This document shows positions 45,915 through 57,821 of a DNA stretch of 64,000 bases, one piece after another. Under the pieces are notes generated by a model. It was not told where the DNA came from. It made no database searches and worked only from the letters and a program-made list of their open reading frames with translations. Source of the DNA: Gymnorhina tibicen (lineage: Eukaryota; Chordata; Aves; Passeriformes; Artamidae); contig VXAZ01006886.1 of the NCBI GenBank assembly GCA_013399875.1, forward strand, positions 446,107-510,106. Reading direction: 5' to 3'. Position numbers and translations under genes: made by a program. Position 1 is the first letter of the stretch. Every line of letters begins with the position of its first letter.

Positions 45915-48384
45915 CTGAGTTCTTTCAGGCTTAGGCATGGCAGTGTTAGTGACCAGTGATGCTGCTTGATGAAAATGTAGTTTTGTTTTTCTTAGTTATT
46001 AGGTGCTGATTTTGTTCTTCTGGGGCTTTATGAATGTGTATGGTGTCTTTAGCAAACAGGTGTCCTCAGCATTTCACCAGCTGCCTGTAATGGTCAGCCT
46101 TTCCTGTCAGGTAAAGCAAAATTTCTGAAGCTACTTCGCAATGGCCTCAAAATGGTATTAAGGAACTGACTTGATGATAGTAATTGACTTTTTGTTTCAT
46201 TAGGTATCATTAATATCAGTGCTGTCAATAAATTTTGAAAAAACACCTTGAGCAGAAGCTTAGCTGAAATAAAAAAGATACTAGGAGCAATTTGGTTGTA
46301 AAGTGGATTTTCAGCTTTCGTGGTTGAAGTTTAGCCTATTCTGAACAATATATCTGGTCTCTAAGTTCCTGCCCACCTTGATTTTGTCCTGTCAATGAGA
46401 TAAGCCTAGGCCATGTTAGACTTGGAGCTCTCTGGGACAAATATATTCCTGATGCAAAATCATCAAGAGAACAAAGAGAGGAATACCTGGATTTTCTTTC
46501 TGCCAGTGAATTTAATCCCTGGATGCACTGCTATTTGCATTAAGGAAAACAGCAAAAGGTCATTGGTTTCAACACCCCAGGAGTCAGGTCTGGTGGTGAT
46601 GGGAGGTGCAGTTTTGCACGTTAAATTTGCCTGTCATTTAGACTTGTTCAACTGACTTTGGTCCAACCTCCTTCCTCACGTTTTATCTCTACTTACACCT
46701 AAACTTAGAAAAGCTGGCAGAGCTGACCAGTGTGCACAAGCCAGTTTGGTGGAGAACCTGCATCTGTGAGATTCCCTCTTCTCCAGGAGACCAGCACCAC
46801 CTCCGTTACATTCAGTGCTTGATTCCCAGTGAGCGCTTCTTGTCATCAGCAGAGCAGTTCTTCTGCTGCGTTAGTTAATGCTAATTTAGATGACACACGT
46901 TTTTGATTTTTGGAAACTGAAAATAAGCCTTTAGGTTGTTAAGAGATGTTTTTACAAACAGAAGGAAAGACAGACATGAGTTTTAGCTGAGAGGAATTGC
47001 ACTGTAGTTTTAGAGGAGAATATTAGGGGAACATGATTTCACAAATGTATCGCACAACAATGCACTAATTCTTTGTGTGTCTCCAGAGGCCTCAGCCCAA
47101 AGGTAGCTGAAATTCTATACCATAATTGCATTCTTTCAAAATTGCAGCTATAAGAGGCCATAGTTGTTTCCAGAGAAATGTTAAAAATGGGATGTGCATT
47201 TTTCTGTACATACGTTGCATATGTTAGCATTCACTCACAGATTACTTCATTAACCTTTGCTCTTCAGAAGCCTTGGAAAGAAAAAAAATTGAAGGAAAAA
47301 TAGATTGGGAGAGCAGGCTGAAGGGATTTCATCAAAGGTCAAAATCCAGCAAGTTGGCTCTCCCTGACCCCTCCCTCGACTAAACAGCTTCTCCTCCTTC
47401 TGTCTCCCCAAAGAAACAAATAAGTCTTGCAGGTGCTGCAGAATCAGACATGATTTCGGTGCTTATTCCTTGTGTGTGGTTTTGATGTATTTTATAACAC
47501 TCTTGCGTGATTCACTTACTCAGTTTTTTCTTCTTCTTGAATGGAAGCTATAGTAACAACCAAAAAAGAAACAACACAGACCAAAAATCCAGAAAAAATA
47601 TGATCTTTTTTTGTCCACTCTTTTGTTTTAAAGAGAACAGAACAAGGGGTTGCCTGAGTGACTTGGGTCTGAGATGCCTCTGGCATTGATAGCTCTTCAA
47701 TACACCTGGTTTTAATTTAGCTGTAGCTGTTTTTTCTTTTATTTATTTCTATTACCTATTTTTGGTGTCCACATGGTGACAATAACATACTGAATGTAGC
47801 TAAACTCACTCTATATTCTGGATTCAATTTTAAAAGTGACTTCTCATGGCCAAGTTATAAGCCTTTGAAATATGGGATCATAATAGAAATGCTGACAGTA
47901 TCTTAACAGTGTCTGCAGTACTGGGTGTTTCTCTAATATAAACAAATGGTGTTATTGGACTCTTCTTTCCCCCCTCTCCCTGCTTTCTTTCAAAGGTGGT
48001 TTTATCATTCATTAGCTTCAAAACCATCATCTTTTCTGCTTAACCTGCAACAGGGTTTGTTTGTTTTGTTTTGTTTTCCCCTTTGAATCTGGAGTGGAAC
48101 AGAACAGACAGGGAAAATTTAGGTTGTAGCTTATCCAGAAGACTTCCCTGCTGTCTGATGCTATTATGTACTTATGTTCAGTAAGTGTGTAAATAAACAC
48201 TTTCAATCTCAGCCTTGAAGGAGACAATCTTTAAAAAAGTGTAATGACAGCGTAATTAAAAGGATGATCATTTTAAGATGTTGTATTTCTAGTATGTTGT
48301 ATAGAAAGAAATTAAATCTTTTTTCTGTAAAGCCCAAAAGACACCTCTGTAACGTATTTAACTGATACCCAGGGAAAGGCTTAC
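45915..48384. other. Unassigned non-coding DNA
   Basis: No gene recognised. A (TTTG/TTTTG)n simple repeat occupies about 48056-48076. Frames up to 80 codons show no motif. Confidence 0.55.
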
Positions 48385-48431
48385 CTGTTAACATTGGTTT
48401 AAAATTCTCTCTGGAAAGCCCATATTTTGGG
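48385..48431 (-). other. Candidate 47-nt exon, minus strand
   Basis: Minus-strand reading gives a pyrimidine-rich stretch (ccttccaccttcatctctcc) ending ctgcag, 47 nt, then the strong donor ACAG|gtaagc. One frame is open and reads PKYGLSRENFKPMLT; the other two stop. No family is recognised and the interval is short. Confidence 0.15.
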
Positions 48432-51400
48432 CTGCAGTTTCATGGAGAGATGAAGGTGGAAGGAGCTTCTCCTGTGTGGGTGATAATGTTGGGGCTGCCC
48501 ACAGGCTCCTCCAGGAAAATTGCTGATGCAAAGCAGTGAGAGGACAGAGGTGAGGCAGCAGCAATGATGTGCCGACAGCCAAGGGTGGTGCCCGGGCTTC
48601 CTCCTTTGTGCCTTCTCCTGGCTGTGGAAATACCCGACGGGGTGGAAGCCGCCCTTGTAACTGCAGGATGTTGTGCAGCTTCCTGTAAATGCTGCGTTAA
48701 TTGAAGTGTGTCTGTGTTTTCATGTGTGCTAAGTAGTGTTTTCTCTTAGAAATCCTACCACACACTATTATTAACTGGCAGCAGTTGTGGATTCCTTTTC
48801 TTCAGCTATTTCCTTTAGCTAAAAATGCAAAACTGTGCTGCCCTGAAGGGTTATTTAGCAAGAGTTTTAATGAAATAATAGAAATGTTGCACTCTAGTGA
48901 TTTCTCCCATACAGGGAAATGTCACAGTCCACTGGTCTTTCCCAGGGACATTACATGAGATTACACCTATTTTCATTACTCTGCTCAAGTACAATATTGT
49001 TAAGTAAATATTTGCACAAAAAGGTGGCCATCCTAAGGTGTGAGCTGTCCTGCGAGGTAAATAATTAAAGCATGTGCTCTCTCCAGTAGCAGAAACCAGT
49101 GCTTGATACAGGTTTGATCATTTCACATGTCTCTTTGGTAATCCATAACTGTCTTCTGCAATTATATTCATCGTGCAGCCAAGCAAAGATAAAAGGTAGA
49201 ACATGCCTCTCTCGCCTGCTCCCAGGGAAGCTCCGTTATCCTTCAAGGGTCACGTGGCTGTGGAAAAGCCAGTCTGAGTGGGAAGAGGCAGCCCACAAGG
49301 ACGAGCTCAGTGTGAGCAGAAAATGAAGTTGTTACCAGACAGCAAACTGCAGCCCTCGGTTCTTATGAATATTTGAATGAGTAACTAAAAACAGCTCAGT
49401 GGACTCTAAGCAACTGTGACAGCTGAAACTGCCTGGGAAACCAGCAGTCTACAAGGACCACGATGAAAAGATCAGCAGTCACACTTCCACCTACACCACC
49501 ACCAGTATATTGTAAAACATGAGCAGGTTCTTAGTCCCCAAATATTATTTAGAAAGAAAAAAAATCTCTTTTCCCCCTATGAATTTTCATAAGCAAAGTA
49601 TGTACTGAATCTGGCAAGAAATTTTGAATCCATTAAAGTCCAATGATTTCTAACAGCGTACTCAGGGCAAGAGAATAGCCACATTTTTCAGACATTGAAA
49701 TATTGATGCTGCTTATACTTATAGAAAATTTGCCCTAGTGAATCTTTCATTAATATTTTTCAGCTAGTTCCACGTGGCAAGAAAGATGATGAGAACAGTT
49801 TCCCTGAAGCTAAAATATTCTGAATAATCTGCACTAAAAAGAAAGGGTGAAAGAACCATAATAAGCAAACTAATGAAAGACTGGGCTTATTTTATAGCAG
49901 CTGGAAATAAGTACAGGAGTTATAAAAAGAACGAGGCAGCTATATCTGTTTTCTTAAAAAAAAGAAGAAAAATAAGAAGTCTGTTACACTGAAGTGCAAC
50001 TTTCTGACAATGATTTTTTTTTTCCTTTTATTCTCATGTATGTTATAAAACTGCTTAAAGTTGTGTTTGGTATGACCTTCTTGATGGTATAGGCCACAGT
50101 TAATGTCCTCTGCTGTGTTCATAACATGAATGTTCCTGACTCAGTTGTTTTCACTGGGGCTGCTTACGCAGGAGGAGGCTTTGGAATTGGTTTGGTATGG
50201 TGTTTAGGGTGTTGGCTTTATAGGAAAACTGCGAGAGTGACATCTTCCTCACATTTTTTATTGCTACTGCAAGTTTACACTATAAATCTGACTTGAGAAC
50301 CAGATGAATTGTTCAGATAAAACCTAACTGGCTTGCAGTAAACGAGTAAAGAAGAAAGAAGTCTGCTTTTAAAATAATAAGATGAAGAGCCTTTTTAACG
50401 AAAACTGCACTTCCATCTGTCAAACAGCACTTTATTCTGGCACTTGTGCCACTTGGTGGCAATGACATTGGTTTCAGCATAGCATCTGCAGTGCTGGAAC
50501 TGAGTACTTTGAAAAATTGTGGAGTTCCCACCAAACCTGTTCATTTGCGTTCACCAAGAATAATGGTGGAATAATTATTCCTGTAGCAATAAAACACAGT
50601 TATTGACTGGCAGCCCTCTTGAACTCCTGCCCAGAACTCTGTTCTATGAGCTCAGATTTTAGGGATCCACAGTTGGGTCATGTTTGTTAAGGGGCAATGT
50701 CAGAGCAAACTGGAAGGCTTAGGTATGATTCTACCTGTATCTATATCCATCAAGTAAACATTGAAGTTTCCCAGAAAATGTGAAGTAAATAAAAATTCAG
50801 GCTGCATGACTGAACTACAGAACCGAATTCTAAGTTCTCTGGACATTTCTGTTTCAAATTTTGCATTTGTTACGGGTTTTTTTTTTTAATTTGATCCTTT
50901 TATTTTGATTACATCACGGAAACCTTACCTGGTTGTGATTAACTGGTGGGATTTAGTTTGCATTATGACATAGTTACTTAATTTTGTTCTATATTGCATA
51001 TAGAAGGTCTTGAAATCTGTTCAATTTTTTCCTGTGTTTTATGTTTTTAGTAATATTTTGTTCCTGCAAAACTGATGAAAGATGTTGTATGGAAGAGATG
51101 ATGATTTTACAAGGAAGAAGAGAGAGGGGATGGGGTGGTGAGGGCAGGGAAAAGAAAAGGCACCCTCTCTTGAAGTTCTAGAGATGAGTCCACTATTTGG
51201 GACCATAGCACAGCAAGTGTGTAAAGGGCATTTTCTTTATTCCCAAGACTCTTGGGTAAATACAGAAGGTTTGTAAGCTGCAAGGGATCTGTTCCTCTGC
51301 TCACATGTTAGTTTTGAACTGGTCTCTTGGATGATTTCAAGGGTTTGTGATTTTGGCTATACTTTTATATATCAAAGTTTATATTAAGTGCCACAGACAG

Positions 51401-54400
51401 TAGACTCAAGGAAGTCTGGAATGGAACAGGATTTGCCTGGAAAGACCTGTTTGGAATGCAGCAATATCTAGAAGAGAAATGGGTCAAACTGTTCTTGTGA
51501 AGGATGGCGGTGGTTCCTGTCTCTTCATGTCTTAGGCTCCTGACTCCATGGGGAATGTTAAAAAGAAATACAATTTGTCCTCAAGAGCTGAGGGGTTGGA
51601 AATTTCTGGCTCAGTGCAGCGGCAGGAAATGCCAGTGGGCATCCTAAAGGCTTGATGTGCCCAGTGAGGGATGAGGCAAAGAATTGTGATGCTCCCAAGG
51701 GTGTTCCCTGCCCTCTGCTTCCCACCACAGCAAGGAAGGCTGAGTCGGCAGCCAGGGCTGCTGTGGTTCAAGCTACACTGATGATGCAACTCTTTAAAGA
51801 TGACCAGGCATCACTGTTGCACCTTTTAAAGGTCCTGTTAAAAGATGCAGATTTTTTATTCAGTTGATCAGCTCTAGATCATTTTTTTTTCTCAATATTT
51901 ATGCCACTGTCTCCATGGAGGACTGCACCCCCAAAGAGACTATTTTCTTGATTCAGTCCCACTGTATCATCTCTGATCCAAATTGAAAAGCTCTTCAAAG
52001 AATTAGGAAATATATATATATTCCTGGGTTTTATCTCCTCAACTAGCTTTCAGCATCTCTTTTTCTTCAACCGTATCAGCCTGAGCATAGCAGGTGGGGG
52101 TATGGTTGGCTTCCCATGTTTTGATGGATGAAGACCGGAAGGAAACACCATCAAAAGCTCGACCCATTTTCAAGTACCCCAGTGAGATGAGGAGTTGTGG
52201 AATAAGAGTTTGTTGTGCTGTGCAGTGAAGAGGACCTCTGTAGGGAGCTGTGGGGTTCTGAATGCTTTCTTGCCTCCTTGTTCAGGCACAGGAAAGGAAT
52301 CTTCCCTTCAGTGTTGCTTAGACTGGGTGAAACATCACAAATCCCAAAGCTTTCCTGAATTTCTTGTAAGGCAGAAGTGTGCTAAGTACACAGCTAAATG
52401 TTTGCAACAAATAAGAAAATATTTGGAACAGTTTGTGTTGTTTTGCTTTCTAGCATTTTGGACAGCAAAGGAAGTTCTTTAATCTTGGTGCTCTCCCACT
52501 CTCACCTCTCTATTACTGATACTCAGTTTCCCACCAGGAGGTTGCAGGCAAGGTTGATCAGAGGCTGTGGTTTCACAGGTTGTAGCACCAACAACAAATT
52601 GCTCCTTAAAAATAGTTTTTCTTTCTATTTCATGTTTTTCTGGGAAAAGAGCTCCTAACTTCGTTTTTTTTTTCATCCTTCCCCAGTAGATGGACACAGC
52701 AGACTGAATGTAGTTGCTATGCACAGAGGGATCTGAGCCTGCACCTGACAAGAGGCTTGCTTCCACGAGTGACTTTCATTTAACCATGAAAGGGAAGCAC
52801 CACTGCCGAGATCTCGGTGTCTCTCTGCAGCATTCTGCTGCTTGAGAAGGGTCTCTTCGGGCTCACATTAGCGACCTCTTCACCTACAAAGGAAAAATAA
52901 GGATATGTAAGCTGCTCTCCACTGGAAACATTTCAGCACTTATCACTGACTCTGGAAGTCATTTCCTCTGAGATTTTCTTGGCTTTGTACACAAAAAGTA
53001 AGACCTGAGAATTGTTTCACTGCTGTTCCCCCACTCCCCCAGGCCCCTCCACACAGTAGGAGACAATAGCCTATTTCCTCTTGTTATTCTCTTAGTAGAT
53101 TCTGGAAGGCTTTTTGTCTGTGTTTATAGCCAACAGTTTAAAGCTTTTATTTTCTCTCCATGGTTCTTCACATACAGTAGGGACTTCTGTTTTCATGATT
53201 CAATGATATGCTTGTCCACTTACAATACTTGATTACTTTTGAGTACATAATAGACTGGGGGGAGAGTTCTTAAGTTCTTGATTTTAATTTCTGTTTGAAG
53301 TAGTTATTTAAATAAGACAAAAGTAAAATGGACTCTTTGAATAACTGGGGAAATGGAATTACTGACTTTCATAGAAGTCACTGAAGCAGTGTGATTCTAA
53401 TTAAATCAACTGATGTAATAAGATACTTATAAATCTAAGGTATTTGCTTTTGAGAGAATTTTAATTTTTTTAATGATTTTCAAACAGAACAGCCAGAAAA
53501 AGTTTTTTTTTTTAACTCTTCTATATCTACAAGGAATTTCTTTTAAATAAAGGCCTTTTTCCACACATGTTCTTTGCAGGTTTTTGGGCATCTGTTCTGA
53601 ATCCCCTGAATCTTAATTGCAACCATCTCTGTAGACATTAAAAATAAACTCTGCACAATATAAAAACCAAACTCATTCTGTGGAAAAGCCTGCTATGATC
53701 AAAATTCTCAAGGAAATTTTGGATCCATGCCATCTTCTGAGGATTAAAGGGAATCTGATTTGTCCATTTGAAAAGGAAATTGGGTCAGTGTCTTGAATGG
53801 CAGCTTTCTGGAGTACTGAAAATATCATATTCTTTATTATTTGGAATGTAAATATGAATTTAGGATACTTTTACTTTTTTCTTCTCCACAGAAATTATTG
53901 CATGACAGTGTCACTGAAGATGTTTGGGAGGGGAAATTATTCCATGAGAAGTTGTGTAGCAGTGGAAAGCGAATAACCTGAGGCAAAACAAGAAAGAAAT
54001 CAGAACAAGTTCAGGTCAGGGATTATTACTTTGGGGATTAATAGCCAAGAGCAGTAAAGCAGCAGTGAGGTGAAAGCAGGCTAAATACTTAAGAGCTGCA
54101 GTCAGACCATACAAAAAGGACTTGTAGAAACATGGCAGTCCTGGCATGTTAATCAGGTTTTTGACAGGAGTGAAAGAAGTGCTTGTATAGGAATGGTATG
54201 GAAATTTATATTTTATACTATATACACAAAGAAAAACCCCAAACAACAAACTAGTTTCACCGTTTCACAATTGGCTTAAAAACTGGTCCCATTAAATTTG
54301 TCTGGATCCTTAATGTCAGTGTGTTTAAATACCTTATCTTGTTCTGGCAAACAAATCCAAGCCTGTTTCAGTCCTGCTTAGGTACCTCGATGTTTACACA

Positions 54401-54835
54401 AGTTAACAAGTTTGAGTCGTAAGATTCTTAAATTGCTGGGCTGAATGGGTGCAATCCTGCTCGTAAAGCTGTGCTGTGTACAAACTGCAAATATGCCAAC
54501 TTCAGCTCTGGAAAGTAACCTTGATAACTTAAGCTTCTCCTGTACCTGATGCTCAAAAAGTGCTCATAATGTTCTCATGCTGGGCTTCCTCAGGAATGTG
54601 ATGTTGCAAGGTGTTCAATTTGTCTGCTCGTGCCCTGATTATGTTGAGACCGACTGCTTCCCTGGCTCTTGTTTCAGATCCATATGGATCTGCCACCAGC
54701 CTGACGAGACACCAGCAGAGCCAGCATGTGCTGCAGCCATCTCCAGCAATAGAACTTCATCAGGGTCCCATTTTTCTTGTCTTGGATGAATCGTGTATTC
54801 AGAATGGTGAGAATGAAATGTTGTTTACAGAGTTT
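48432..54835. other. Unassigned non-coding DNA
   Basis: No gene or recognisable transposon. Short (AT)n at about 52010-52021, T runs at about 50877-50887. 53280-53560 is AT-rich. 52785-52890 holds several CpGs without island density. Open frames at 49099-49326 and 52195-52658 lack motifs. Confidence 0.55.
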
Positions 54836-54955
54836 ATAGAATGTCCTGATTTGGAAGGGACCCACAAGGATCATCAAGTCCAGCTCCTGGGTGAATGGCC
54901 CATACAGGATTGAATCCATGACCTTGGCATTGTCAGTACCATACTCTGATTGTCT
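54836..54955 (-). mobile_element. CR1 LINE 3' end (minus strand)
   Basis: The plus strand reads atagaatgtcctgatttgg then aagggacccacaaggatcat then caagtccagctcctgg, the reverse complement of the CR1 3' UTR with its 'ggagttggactcgatgatcc' and 'ttgtgggtcccttccaactc' phrases. The LINE thus points left, its 3' end is at about 54836 next to a remnant of the attctatg end repeat, and it is 5'-truncated as is usual for CR1. The exact phrasing is typical of neoavian, especially songbird, copies. Confidence 0.85.
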
Positions 54956-55360
54956 TCCCCCTTAAGCATCTTCTAGTAGTAAGAAAAGTAGGTTTCTCCA
55001 CCAGAAACAATTTAACTAGTGGCTTTATGTCGAAACCTTGGATTGTCAAGGCTTGGGAGGTTTGGAGTGTAAGTTGTGAGGAATGTAGGCTGTTAGCAGT
55101 TCACACCAGGTGTTGGTTCCTCAGCTGTGCAGTGTCCAGCACCCTGAACTTTGTGCTGTATTTATATATAAATACATATATAAATATATATTTATATCTG
55201 CCATGGAAGGGGCATGGCATGGTCAGGGAGCCAAAGGGAGAAATTGTGTCTGTACAGTCTGTGCCCATCTGCAAGGACTGTCATTCTGGATCAAAGGACT
55301 GAATTTTCTCCCTTCAAAGACTTTTTTTTGTCATAGATAGGCAAGCTTGCTTTTATGTAG
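54956..55360. other. Unassigned DNA with AT palindromes
   Basis: No gene recognised. It contains the palindrome cluster at 55159-55197, listed separately, and a second possible acceptor (tttttttgtcatag, ending 55336) upstream of the next exon candidate. Confidence 0.5.
55159..55197. repeat. AT-rich perfect palindromes
   Basis: 55159-55174 is a perfect 16-bp palindrome and 55178-55197 a perfect 20-bp palindrome, separated by three bases. The whole block is A/T except one C. Such palindromes can extrude cruciforms and are prone to deletion. They could also be a degraded (AT)n/(TTTA)n microsatellite. Confidence 0.85.
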
Positions 55361-55442
55361 AAGGAGAAGACGTACCAAAACAGGTTACCTCAGCTTACAA
55401 ATTTTAATAGTGTCAGTACTAAAAAAAGCCCCCAAAAATCAG
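55361..55442 (+). other. Candidate 82-nt coding-like exon
   Basis: The acceptor gcttgcttttatgtag ends at 55360, and a near-consensus donor ATCAG|gtaagtc begins at 55443. Frame 1 is open for 27 codons, starting KEKTYQNRLPQLTNF and ending in a Ser/Lys-rich segment. In the same frame an upstream TAG lies exactly at the acceptor, so openness starts with the exon. The pyrimidine tract is short. No family is recognised. Confidence 0.2.
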
Positions 55443-57759
55443 GTAAGTCAGCTAACTTGTGACTGAAGAGTGATCCAGTACTCTTTATATACAATTCAGT
55501 ATTACTTATCCAGTGTTTGAATCTAATTTTCGATGTCTTCCTTTTAAGTATGGATTTCCTATGTGTGACTATGGAACTACCATTTGTCGTATTTTTACTC
55601 CTTCAACTCTTGTGAGTACCTTGTGAATATGAACTGCTGCTTTTGAAATTGTTCCCTTTTTATCACTGACTGTTCAGTGATTTATTTCTTACTAGGATTG
55701 CAGATCAGATTTTCTGTGTTTGAACGTTAGCCTTCCATGGGAAGAATGGTGAAGGTGGGCAAATGACATCAGATTTAATTCTGCATATTCTGACTTAGTC
55801 TTTGAGCAGCACTGCTGAGTACCTGCTGAAGCAGTGCTGAGCTCTGTATGTGTAATGGGAAGCCATCAAGCAGCTAGTTACAAGATGTTTGTCTGCATTC
55901 TTCTTTGAGCAGCTGTAAATAAACATCTCGCAACAAGGCCATGGTTTTGTCTGTAATTCAGGAAGGAAGAGAAGGAGGGATTCAAGCTGTTTTTTCAGGC
56001 TGCTTTTATGTTGCAGGCTGCCTAAGGTGGTGAACTGCTGCATGTGCCTGTGAATAGACCAGAGGGTGCTCCTTGTTTCTTGCCCCTCCAGTTCCTTTCA
56101 GAAAGCCCAAGAACCCCTCACTTTATTCTGGGGATGAGTAAGACACTTCACTCCTTTATTTTTTGAACCAAGGTTCTCTTTTATGTGACTTGAATTGATA
56201 TTAAAGGAGAAGATTATTCTGAGGCCCTCATGTTGCTAAGTCTTTGCCAAGCCTCATCTGTGTCTACTTGCAGGGCAGAGTTCTTGGCAACCAGCTCTAT
56301 CAACTTTCTTCTTCCTCCTGCTGCTGGTGTAGAAGCCAAACACAATGGAAACAGATCACATTTTTCTTATCTTTTGATCGCTTTTCAGCTCACGTTGGAT
56401 TTCTGTTTTGCCAGCATTGAAAATGATTAAGAGCTGGTAATTCAGCCATGGTTAGTACTAGGTATAACATTATACCATAATGTTCATTCCTTTGCTTTTC
56501 ACTTACCTCCTATCCCCAGGGTAAGGAAAGTGACATTCACGAAAAAAGAAAAGTTAGGTCAAAACTACTCAATTTTCCACCAGAGCTAAACTTGGCTGCA
56601 GAAGTCCTGAAGGACGGGTGTCTACTTTCTAGAAAACAAATGATATATTGATTTCCTATTAAAAGAGAGCACTGACAGGAACTTTCAAAACAAAAGCCTT
56701 CTTTCAGCAGAGCATTTAAATACGGGACTGCTTAAATTGTGCACAGTTTTAAGAGCTCTGTTGGAAGAGCTCTTCAGTGCCTGCTTTGAATCCCTGTGGC
56801 AGCCTTGTCCTGGCCTCACCTGGGCTTTGCCCTGTGCTTGGGGGTCAGCTGCCACAATGATAACATGCATTTGGCATCCCTGAGCAGACTGCTGAGATTT
56901 TGAATTTCTGAAGAGTGTCAGAGTCCATCAAGGGTTTTCTTTCCTTTCTCTCTTTATTTTTTTCCCCCTTGTTCTCTCACAGTCACATAGAATGTGAACT
57001 TCAAGATTCATTTCAAGTCTTCCTCCATTTTGTGAGGACAGGGAAGAGGTTAAGCAAGCTACTTCCTTTTTTTAAGCCAATTTTATTTCCCATTTTTCTA
57101 CTATTAATTGCTTACACATATTGCAATGCTCATTTTCCCCAAATCCTGACCAAAAATTTTCCTGGACAAAGACAAAAAGGAGAAATGAATTTTAGGTTTT
57201 TTAATTACTTTCTCAGATGAGGTGCAGCAGCTCTTTTGGGATGGATATTTTTATCTTGCTGTATGATTAGTCTGCTTGTACCTTTGCACGTGTGCAGGTA
57301 CCATTGTTGCTGCTGGTGTAATTAGTGATAATTTAATTGTCCAATTAAAAATGGGGGGCTTGCCCCTTCTTTTTTTTTTTTCTTTTTTAATTTGCTATAG
57401 TAGCAAATTTTCTCATTTTCTCACAGGATTTATTCAGCTCACAATATCACTTCCCAAGTGACTTTCCTGTCCGTGTGTTCCACCCAGGTGATCTCTGCTG
57501 TGCATGTCTCCTTCTCGTGGCCTTTCAGGATGAGAGGCTGGTTCTTGGCAGGAGCTGTTCCTGCTTGCCCCAGAATGGAAGAATGAAAGCTGAAATAGTG
57601 ACTCATGGAGAAAATATCTTTCAAGTACAGGAAATGAAGAGACAAAATATCAATCTTTTCCAATCATATTTGTCAAGAGCTCTATGAATGAGAGGGGGAT
57701 GATAAACTTTCAGGTATTTCTAATTTGAAAAATACCTGTAGGTTTTGCTCCAAGCAGAT

Positions 57760-57762
<3 letters not shown>
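55443..57762. other. Unassigned non-coding DNA
   Basis: No gene recognised. A 10-bp perfect hairpin, cagcactgct (55807-55816) / agcagtgctg (55830-55839), has a 13-base loop but too short a stem for a microRNA precursor. A minus-strand donor cacttacc near 56501-56507 pairs with an acceptor at 56607 to give a 100-nt interval that is closed in all frames. Confidence 0.5.
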
Positions 57763-57801
<39 letters not shown>

Positions 57802-57821
57802 NNNNNNNTTTTTTTTTTTTT
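57763..57821. other. Poly-T tract with assembly gap (N7)
   Basis: T35 (57763-57797), then aaca, then seven N (57802-57808), then T13 (57809-57821). The N run marks a place where the assembly could not be resolved across a homopolymer. The true length and content are unknown. No retrocopy body or polyadenylation signal was evident on the right flank. Confidence 0.95.

Noticed and set aside
56507..56606. 100-nt minus-strand interval between acceptor and gtaagt donor
   Set aside because: All three frames contain stops. Could be untranslated, but nothing else supports it.
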